From Acidimicrobiaceae bacterium (GTDB lineage: Bacteria; Actinomycetota; Acidimicrobiia; Acidimicrobiales; Aldehydirespiratoraceae), in the NCBI GenBank assembly GCA_009843735.1, contig VYCW01000099.1, positions 8,602 to 72,601 of the forward strand: a stretch of 64,000 nucleotides of DNA, read 5' to 3'. The notes beneath the pieces are model-generated. The model saw only the letters and a program-made list of their open reading frames with translations. It had not been told where the DNA came from and made no database searches. The translations under genes and the position numbers were made by a program. Position 1 is the stretch's first letter; every line of letters starts with the position of its first letter. This document shows positions 57,566-64,000 of this stretch, piece by piece.

Positions 57566-58804
57566 TCACGAGGCCGGCGCAGATGCCAGCGGCTCCAGGA
57601 CCATGGCCGTGTCGTCGTCCCGGTCCGTGAGCAGCCAACCGCAGATCTCGGCCAGGCGCTCGCGCCCCTCGTCCGGGCCGCTGGCGATCAGAGCGTCACC
57701 GGGTTCGAGCCTGACAATGCCGCCCGGCCGGTACCGGTACTGACCGCCGCGCCGGATGGCCAGGACCGTGAACCCGGGCTCGATGTTCAGCCTGAGATCA
57801 CCCAGCGTCCGGCCGTCGGCCTCGGAGCCCTCAGCCACCGGTACGTGCACGACGACCTCGTCGCTGTCGCCGAGTGCCACCGCCAGTATCGGGTGGATCT
57901 GCTCCTGGCGCTCAATGATCCACACCATTTGCTGGGCCTGATCGCCAAGATCCTCCGCGGCTTGAGACAGGTGCAGCAGGCCCCGCAGGCCCGGCTGGTC
58001 GGCGTGCTCCCTGGCCGCCCCGAGCACCCACTCCTCCAGACGGTCCTTCATCTCGTCTAGTCGGTCCTCGAGGTGGCGCACCTCAGCGGCCAGGCTCTCG
58101 TCTCGCAGCACCAGCGCCGAGTAGGCCAGACCCACGGCCACCTCCGAGAGATCCTTCATCTCCACAAGCACGTTGGTGGCCCGCCGCAGGTCTGAGACTC
58201 GGGGCCCGGCCGGCTCCTCCGGAGGGGACCACTCGGGCGACCCTGCCAGCGTGCGCAGTTCGACGATCCCGTCGGGCGACCCCCGCAGGAACAGCACGTC
58301 GTCGGGCACGAGCACGGTGTCACCGCCCACATCGGTGATCCACTCCCGCTCGCGGCGCACAGCCATCACCCGCATACCCATCTTGGCCGGCATCTCATGG
58401 TCGGCCAGGTGCCGGTGCGCGAGCAGCGAGCCGTCGGACACCAGCACCCGGTGCGACACCTCCTCGGCCGCGCTCAGCTCGGCCACCAGTTCGGGCGGTA
58501 TGCCTACCCGGTGGGTCACGATGCGGGCGATGTCAACCGCGTCGTTGGCGATGCGCTCGATGGCCGAGATCACCTGGAGCACCGACGACATGCCGTCGGC
58601 GTCGCGAGGATGGCGGACCGCCAGGATGCACACCGCCCTCATGTCCTGCACGAGGTCGCTCATGCGCTCCTCGAGCTCGCTCACCTCGTCGGCCATGTCG
58701 GGATCACCGAAGTACAGCGCCGCGTAGGCGAGGTCCACCATCAACTCGGAGGTGTCCTTGGCCTCCGCCAGCATCTCCCGCAGATTGCGAGGTCTGTCTT
58801 CCAT
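57566..58804 (-). CDS. PhoU-like / TrkA-C domain regulatory protein
   Basis: 412 aa: repeated PhoU-type helices (LRDESLAAEVRHLEDRLDEMKDRLEEWV...) and TrkA_C-type strands (VMAVRREREWITDVGGDTVLVPDDVLFLRG; VLAIRRGGQYRYRPGGIVRLEPGDALIASG). Confidence 0.85.
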   Translation of the reverse strand: MEDRPRNLREMLAEAKDTSELMVDLAYAALYFGDPDMADEVSELEERMSDLVQDMRAVCILAVRHPRDADGMSSVLQVISAIERIANDAVDIARIVTHRVGIPPELVAELSAAEEVSHRVLVSDGSLLAHRHLADHEMPAKMGMRVMAVRREREWITDVGGDTVLVPDDVLFLRGSPDGIVELRTLAGSPEWSPPEEPAGPRVSDLRRATNVLVEMKDLSEVAVGLAYSALVLRDESLAAEVRHLEDRLDEMKDRLEEWVLGAAREHADQPGLRGLLHLSQAAEDLGDQAQQMVWIIERQEQIHPILAVALGDSDEVVVHVPVAEGSEADGRTLGDLRLNIEPGFTVLAIRRGGQYRYRPGGIVRLEPGDALIASGPDEGRERLAEICGWLLTDRDDDTAMVLEPLASAPAS

Positions 58805-58841
58805 CAGGTCTCTCCCGAGATCATAGGTTTCGCAGCGGCCG

Positions 58842-60026
58842 TCATGCCACGCCCACCACGACGACGGCCACGATCAGGGTGAACGCACCGACCAGGTCCA
58901 GCGATGAGGTGACCATGGGAATCCCGTACGTGTCGGGGTCCACCCCGAACCGCACCGCCGCGAGCGTCCCGTAGTAGGCCACGATCACGACCAGCACCGT
59001 GGCCAGCAGACCCCCGAGCAGGGCCACGCCCACCAGCCCGCCGAGCGACGGCCCGGCGTGGCCGCTCAGACCGCCCGCGATCGAGGCGACCAGGCCGAGC
59101 AGCACGAACACTGGTATGGCCAGCGCAAAGGTGGTGGCGAGGTCAACTCGGGCGGCCCCCGACGGCAAGGCTGACGGTCGCGCCAGTCCGAGGTGCAGCT
59201 TGGTGGACAGCCTGCTCGACAGCACGCCGCCGAGCGCGCCCGCGGTGGCCAGGTATCCCGGCAGCAGCACGAGCAGGACGGGGAACTCGAGGAAGTCGTC
59301 GATCCGCTTCTCCACCGTTATCCCGGCCACTAGGTCGAGTAGCCCGGCGACGGTCAGAACCGGAAGCGACTCCCGCATGATGGCCCGTAGCTCGTCCAGC
59401 CTGCTCCGCAGCCCCCAGAGCACCGAGACGACCGCCATCGCGGTGAGCGCCCACGCGATCGACGGCGTGAGGACGTCCACGCCGGCGAGCTCGGCCGCCA
59501 CCACCAGCGAGGGCAGGGTCACCACGTCGCCAGCGACCGTCACCATCGGAGCTACGACGTTGTCGAGGTCCCAGCCGAAGCGAACCGCGCCGGCCGTGGT
59601 GGCCAGGGTGATGGCTAGGACCACGAACGCGGCCAGCAGGCACCCCAGCGCCGAGATCACCACGAAGTCGGCCAGGCTCATCGTCGGCGAGACGTTGAAG
59701 GCCAGGGCTGTTCCCTTGGCCATCACCGCCAGCACAACGCCGAGGACCAGGCTGAGGCCCACCGACGCGATGGCGTTCTGCATCATCACCGAGTCGCGGC
59801 CTCCGGAGCGGAAGGTGCCGGCATGGATGGCCGTGCCGAGCCGGCTGCCCAGCGCGCCGAAGATGTTGCCCTTCACCGCGATGGCAGCCGGCACTAGAAG
59901 CAGCAGGCCCGGCAGCTTCTCGAGGGTGCCAGTGATGGACGCGAGGATCAGTCCGGCCACCAGGCTCGCGACAGCCGCCATCACCAGGGCGCCGAAGGCG
60001 CTGCGGACCGCGAGCAGGTCCTGCAC
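58842..60026 (-). CDS. Tandem MgtE-type (SLC41-like) divalent cation transporter
   Basis: Two copies of the MgtE membrane module: LLLLVPAAIAVKGNIFGALGSRLGTAIHAG and LLVLLPGYLATAGALGGVLSSRLSTKLHLG; probable GTG start 60026 (longer ORF runs into repeat). Confidence 0.85.
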   Translation of the reverse strand: MQDLLAVRSAFGALVMAAVASLVAGLILASITGTLEKLPGLLLLVPAAIAVKGNIFGALGSRLGTAIHAGTFRSGGRDSVMMQNAIASVGLSLVLGVVLAVMAKGTALAFNVSPTMSLADFVVISALGCLLAAFVVLAITLATTAGAVRFGWDLDNVVAPMVTVAGDVVTLPSLVVAAELAGVDVLTPSIAWALTAMAVVSVLWGLRSRLDELRAIMRESLPVLTVAGLLDLVAGITVEKRIDDFLEFPVLLVLLPGYLATAGALGGVLSSRLSTKLHLGLARPSALPSGAARVDLATTFALAIPVFVLLGLVASIAGGLSGHAGPSLGGLVGVALLGGLLATVLVVIVAYYGTLAAVRFGVDPDTYGIPMVTSSLDLVGAFTLIVAVVVVGVA

Positions 60027-60054
60027 CCAGCGTGCTGCCGCTCGCCTGATAGCG

Positions 60055-60185
60055 CGCGCGGGTACGTGTGCACCGGTTGCGTTGCGGCGGGGTGTCTCCC
60101 GCTCTTGTTCGCTGCGCTCACGGGCCGCTCGGGCCACGGCCTCGCCCGTATGGGCCGGATCACGGCGCCTACCCGCTCGGCCTCT
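60055..60185 (-). repeat. Intergenic repeat copy D (long form)
   Basis: Core 60098-60145; CGCTCGGCCTCT at 60174-60185; left arm GCGCGGGTA...CGTTGCGGCGGGGTGTCT matches copy C. Confidence 0.92.
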
Positions 60186-60307
60186 AGGCGTCACTGATGC
60201 GCGACTGCGTGCAGCCATGAGGCAAGTGTGCTCCGTTGGAGGGAACTTCGGCGCGATCCGGCGCACGGCCTCGCCTAGAGCGTGTGCGGGTGGCTACCGT
60301 TCAGGAT

Positions 60308-61102
60308 GTGGCAGTTATCGCTCTGGTCAACCAGAAGGGCGGCGTCGGGAAGACGACCACCGCTCTCGGACTGGCATCGGCCGCATGGGTGCGACGGATC
60401 CCGAGCGTTGTGGTCGACTTGGATCCGCAGGGCAACGCCACCACGGGGTTGGGGGTGTGGGAGCCGGCCGCAACCGTGGACGAGGCCCTGGAGTCCGACC
60501 GGCCGGGAATCCTGGAGAACCTGGCCGAACCGTCGGGGTGGCCCGAGGACAAGGGCCTCCCACCCCGGATCGTACCGTCGACGCCGGCATTGGCCGGGCG
60601 TGAGCGCCAGATGCTCTCAGACCCCGTGGGCGCACAGGACAGGCTCCGTGTCGCCCTGTCAGGACAGCAGAGTCTGGTGCTGATCGACTGTCCCCCATCG
60701 CTCGGCCTCCTGACCATCAACGCGCTGTTCGCGGCCGACGCCGCCCTGGTAGTGACCGAACCGAGCGCGTGGGCCTCCGACGGCGTCAGCGAGATCCTGC
60801 GAACCATCGATCGCGTCGACACCAGGAAGCCAGCCGGACTCGCCGTGGCGGGCGTAGCCGTCAACCGCCTGGCCCGCACCCGGGACTCGCGCTACTGGCA
60901 CGAGCAGCTGGTCACCGACCACGGTCGGCTGGTCCTGCCGCCTGTGCGCCTGCGGGCAGCCGTGACCGAAGCGGCGGCCCGCTCGATGCCGATACACGCC
61001 CTTCCGCCCCGGCGGGGCGCAGCAGAGGCGTGCACCGAGTTCGACGAGATCTACGATCGTGTGGTCGGCGAGCAACGTCCGGAGGACCCCGATGGCCTAT
61101 GA
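60308..61102 (+). CDS. ParA-family ATPase (orphan)
   Basis: GTG 60308; VAVIALVNQKGGVGKTTTALGLA deviant Walker A, VVVDLDPQGNATTGLG, VLIDCPPSLGLLTINAL. Confidence 0.93.
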   Translation: MAVIALVNQKGGVGKTTTALGLASAAWVRRIPSVVVDLDPQGNATTGLGVWEPAATVDEALESDRPGILENLAEPSGWPEDKGLPPRIVPSTPALAGRERQMLSDPVGAQDRLRVALSGQQSLVLIDCPPSLGLLTINALFAADAALVVTEPSAWASDGVSEILRTIDRVDTRKPAGLAVAGVAVNRLARTRDSRYWHEQLVTDHGRLVLPPVRLRAAVTEAAARSMPIHALPPRRGAAEACTEFDEIYDRVVGEQRPEDPDGL

Positions 61103-61358
61103 CCCCCAGCGTGACCGGCCCCGGCACCGGCCCGGTCCCCGGGAGGCGTCGGCCGTCGATTCCATCCTCGACACCGAGGTGGCCCCGCCGCCGCGGCCCA
61201 GACCGGAACCCGATGCCGTCGCGGCCTCGGACGCAGCACCGGTGCCGACGGGCTCCTGGAGCGACCGGTTGCTGTACTCCGCAGGAATCTCCACCCTGCT
61301 GGGCGCGGGAGCCGCGCTGGTGACCCTCTGGTGGTTGTGGAGGCGCTTGAGGCGGTGA
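61092..61358 (+). CDS. Small single-TM protein overlapping parA
   Basis: 88 aa: charged/Pro-rich N-terminus then LLYSAGISTLLGAGAALVTLWWLWRRLRR; ATG lies inside the 3' end of parA. Confidence 0.72.
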   Translation: MAYDPQRDRPRHRPGPREASAVDSILDTEVAPPPRPRPEPDAVAASDAAPVPTGSWSDRLLYSAGISTLLGAGAALVTLWWLWRRLRR

Positions 61359-61380
61359 GGCCCGCGGGGCGCGCTGTGTC

Positions 61381-62271
61381 TCAACCCGCGAGTCTCTCCA
61401 GGCACTCGTCCTCGGCGGCTCGCAGTTGCGCCCGCCGGAGGTTCTCGGCCTGACCCTCCGGGCAGTGCTCGGCGTAGGCGCAGTAGCCGCAGAGCGGGCC
61501 TGGCCGGGGCGGGAAGTCGTCGATGTCACAGGCGTCCGCGATCGCACTCCAAGTCGACTCCAGCCGACCGACCGCGCCGCTGATCTCGACAGGCGTCACC
61601 GCGGTAGCCACGATCCGCTGGCCCAGGTACAGCAGCTGGGCTCTAACCGGTGGCTCGCCCGTCTCCTCGGCGACGGCCGCCGCGTAGAGCAACACCTGCT
61701 GCAGGCGCTCGGGTGCGTGGCGAGCTGTGGGAGCCCGCCCCGACTTGTAGTCGCTGACGACGAGGCCGTCGTCCTCCCTCTCAAGACGGTCCACCACACC
61801 CCTGAACGGCACATCGCCCAGCGTCACCGACACCTGCTCCTCGGTCGCTTCCACCTCGATGGCGGCCGGGTCCTCCAAGTGCCACAGACCCTCGATGGCG
61901 CGCCAGGCCCGCCATCGGAACTCCCGAGCCTCGTCGTCGCTCAACTCCAGGTCCCGGTAGTCGTCGCCGCCGGCCAGCTCGGGCCACACCGCTCTGGCGA
62001 TGCCCTTGGCCTCGTCCTGGCTGCGCCGCGACGGCTCTCGCTGCATCAGCAGTTCCAGCACCCGGTGGGCGAACGTTCCCACCAGCGCCTCAAGTCCGGG
62101 CGGCTCAGGAAGGCGCTCGACGTAGCGGAACCTCCACCGGCGGGGGCACTGCTCGAACGTGGATGCCCCGGACGGCGACAGCCGCTGCGGCGGGGCGGGG
62201 GCGCCGTCGTCATCCAATGCACCGGTGGCGCCCGGGTCGAGGATGTCGCCCGGGTCGAACTCCAGCTGCAT
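61381..62271 (-). CDS. RecB-like PD-(D/E)XK nuclease with Fe-S-type Cys ligands
   Basis: LSPSGASTFEQCPRRWRFRYVERLP, GTFAHRVLE, LVVSDYKSGRAP, CGYCAYAEHCPEG. Confidence 0.93.
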   Translation of the reverse strand: MQLEFDPGDILDPGATGALDDDGAPAPPQRLSPSGASTFEQCPRRWRFRYVERLPEPPGLEALVGTFAHRVLELLMQREPSRRSQDEAKGIARAVWPELAGGDDYRDLELSDDEAREFRWRAWRAIEGLWHLEDPAAIEVEATEEQVSVTLGDVPFRGVVDRLEREDDGLVVSDYKSGRAPTARHAPERLQQVLLYAAAVAEETGEPPVRAQLLYLGQRIVATAVTPVEISGAVGRLESTWSAIADACDIDDFPPRPGPLCGYCAYAEHCPEGQAENLRRAQLRAAEDECLERLAG

Positions 62272-62355
62272 TCCTCAGTTCTAGCTCACCGGTGTGACGC
62301 CGGCCCGGATGCCCGGACGTAGCCGGGTACCCGGGAGTGCTGCCTGCACGGCTGC

Positions 62356-64000
62356 TCAGATGTCGAGCGTCGCCTCGTCCACCAGAGACGAGTTCTCGAC
62401 CAGATAGTCGCGGCGCTGGGCGACGTCGTTGCCCATCAGGACTTCGAACATGTCGGCCGCGGCCGCGGCCTGCTGAGCGTCGGCCATGGTGAGCCGGCGC
62501 AGGGTCCGGGTGTCGGGATCCAGCGCGCAGTGGCGCAGCTCGTCGGTGTTCATCTCCCCGAGACCTTTGAAGCGCTGCCACTTGATGCTGTCGCGGCTGC
62601 GCCTGCCTCGTGTCAGCTCGGCCGTCATCCGGTCCCGCTCCTCGTCGGAGAAGGCCCGCAGGGTCCGGTCGCCCACTCGGGCGGTGTAGAGGGGCGGCTG
62701 GGCCGAGAAGACCCGGCCCTGGGTGAGCATCTCCCGCATGTAGCCGTGGATCAGAGTGAGCAGCAGGCAGCGGATGTGGCTGCCGTCGACGTCGGCGTCA
62801 CAGAGGATGACGATCCGGCCGTAGCGGGCGGCCTCAATGTCGAAGGCGTCTCCTGCGCCCGCGCCCATGGCGGTGAAGATGGCCTGCGCCTCAGCATTGT
62901 CGAGCACCTGTTTAGGGCTCGCCTTGGCCGCGTTCACGATCTTGCCCCGCAGCGGCAGGATGGCCATGAACTCCGAGTCGCGGCCCCGCTTGGCCGGCCC
63001 GGCGGCCGAGTCGCCCTCCACCAGCACCAACTCGGCCCGGTCACCGTGGATGCGGCAGTCGGCCAGCTTGTCGGGCATGCCGGTTGAGCCGAGGCTGGCC
63101 GCCTTGCGCTTGGTGTCGAGCATCTGCTTGGAGGCGACCCGGTTCGTCACCGCGGCGGCCACCTTGTCGCTTATGGCCTTGACCTGGGTCCGGGGTCCCC
63201 CGCCGGGCTCGAACCACTCCTTGAGCTGCTCGTAGGTGACCCTGGCCACGATGCCCTCGACTGCGGGCGTGCCCAACTCCTGCTTGGTCTGACCCCGGAA
63301 CTGCGGCTCGGAGAAGGTCACCTTGACTGCGGCGACCAGGCCCTCACGCACGTCGTCCTTGGTGGCGTTGGTCTTGCCGTTCCTGGCTCCCGCGCCGCCG
63401 CGGGAATCGCGGGCCAGCCGGGCGAGCTTCCGGTTGTCCTTCAGCAGCACGCCGTTGACCACCCGGGTGAGGGCCTTGTCGAACCCGGCGAGGTGGGTGC
63501 CGCCCGAAGTGGTGGGGATCGTGTTCACGAATGACACCACGTCACTGTCGTATCCCGCGATCCAGCGCAGCGCGATGTCGACGGTGCACTCCCGTTCGAC
63601 CTCGGTGATCTTGCCGTCGACGGGGACCTTCTCGGTGAACGTCTCGATGCCGTTGGCGGTGATCACACCGCTCACGGCATCCTCCCCGGCGCTCTCGGAG
63701 CGCTCCCTCACCATGTCGCCGAGCCCGCCCCTGCTCACGAAGACGAAGGGCTCGCCTGCCGCGCCGGGGCGGCGGTCGTCCACCGTCATCTTCAGGCCGG
63801 GAACCAGGAAGCACATCTGGCGGACCCGGTGGCGCACCTCATCGGCGTCGATGCGCGCCTCGGGATAGAACAGCGCCATGTCCGGCCAGAACCGAACGGT
63901 GGTGCCCGTCGCCTTGGTTCGCCGGTTCACCGGCCGCACGTCGCTGCTGGCCCTGAACCTGCCAGCGACGAAATGGCCGGGCTCCTGGTTCGAGAAGCTC
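62356..64000 (-). CDS. Type II DNA topoisomerase B subunit (GyrB/ParE), N-terminal part beyond window edge
   Basis: NTIPTTSGGTHLAGFDKAL, LVEGDSAAGPAKRGRDSEFMAILPLRGKIVNAAKAS, ILCDADVDGSHIRCLLLT, QRFKGLGEMN; reading frame stays open to 64000. Confidence 0.95.
   Translation of the reverse strand, partial: SFSNQEPGHFVAGRFRASSDVRPVNRRTKATGTTVRFWPDMALFYPEARIDADEVRHRVRQMCFLVPGLKMTVDDRRPGAAGEPFVFVSRGGLGDMVRERSESAGEDAVSGVITANGIETFTEKVPVDGKITEVERECTVDIALRWIAGYDSDVVSFVNTIPTTSGGTHLAGFDKALTRVVNGVLLKDNRKLARLARDSRGGAGARNGKTNATKDDVREGLVAAVKVTFSEPQFRGQTKQELGTPAVEGIVARVTYEQLKEWFEPGGGPRTQVKAISDKVAAAVTNRVASKQMLDTKRKAASLGSTGMPDKLADCRIHGDRAELVLVEGDSAAGPAKRGRDSEFMAILPLRGKIVNAAKASPKQVLDNAEAQAIFTAMGAGAGDAFDIEAARYGRIVILCDADVDGSHIRCLLLTLIHGYMREMLTQGRVFSAQPPLYTARVGDRTLRAFSDEERDRMTAELTRGRRSRDSIKWQRFKGLGEMNTDELRHCALDPDTRTLRRLTMADAQQAAAAADMFEVLMGNDVAQRRDYLVENSSLVDEATLDI

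Noticed and set aside
60027-60266. N-terminal extension of the MgtE-like transporter (VARAARERSEQERETPRRNATG...)
   Set aside because: This sequence is translation of intergenic repeat copy D; the same peptide arises from unrelated loci, so it is not a real domain.
1-64000. tRNA/rRNA genes, CRISPR arrays, transposases, phage genes
   Set aside because: Scanned by eye for T-loop (GGTTCGAATCC-like) motifs, regularly spaced direct repeats, and DDE/recombinase motifs; none convincing. A tRNAscan-SE/minced run would be decisive.

Overview
64 kb of a very GC-rich actinobacterial chromosome, probably class Acidimicrobiia. That placement is an inference from gene content and order: Kgd-type 2-oxoglutarate dehydrogenase, NucS, Mca, several F420/LLM-type oxidoreductases, and the recG-rsmD-coaD-DivIVA-DUF177-rpmF-plsX-acpP-rnc-fpg-smc-ftsY order. 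About 57 protein-coding genes can be supported. There is also one TPP riboswitch. I found no rRNA, tRNA, CRISPR array, prophage or transposase. The left third is a conserved housekeeping operon; the rest is mostly metabolic and accessory genes. Most notable observations: (1) the fpg/mutM homologue at the canonical rnc-smc locus has lost nearly all known catalytic, lesion-sensing and zinc-finger residues while keeping the fold motifs; (2) a family of ~90-130 bp intergenic repeats has a 48-bp near-identical core at four loci, plus a terminal motif alone at two more; (3) a secreted protein carries 30 consecutive plant-type 24-aa leucine-rich repeats; (4) a cold-shock-like protein lacks the RNP aromatic motifs; (5) an uncharacterised SDR/LLM/aldolase/FGGY-kinase/2-hydroxyacid-dehydrogenase operon includes an SDR whose catalytic Tyr is His; (6) an orphan ParA is translationally coupled to a tiny tail-anchored-like membrane protein. 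All calls come from reading the sequence; no database search was run.
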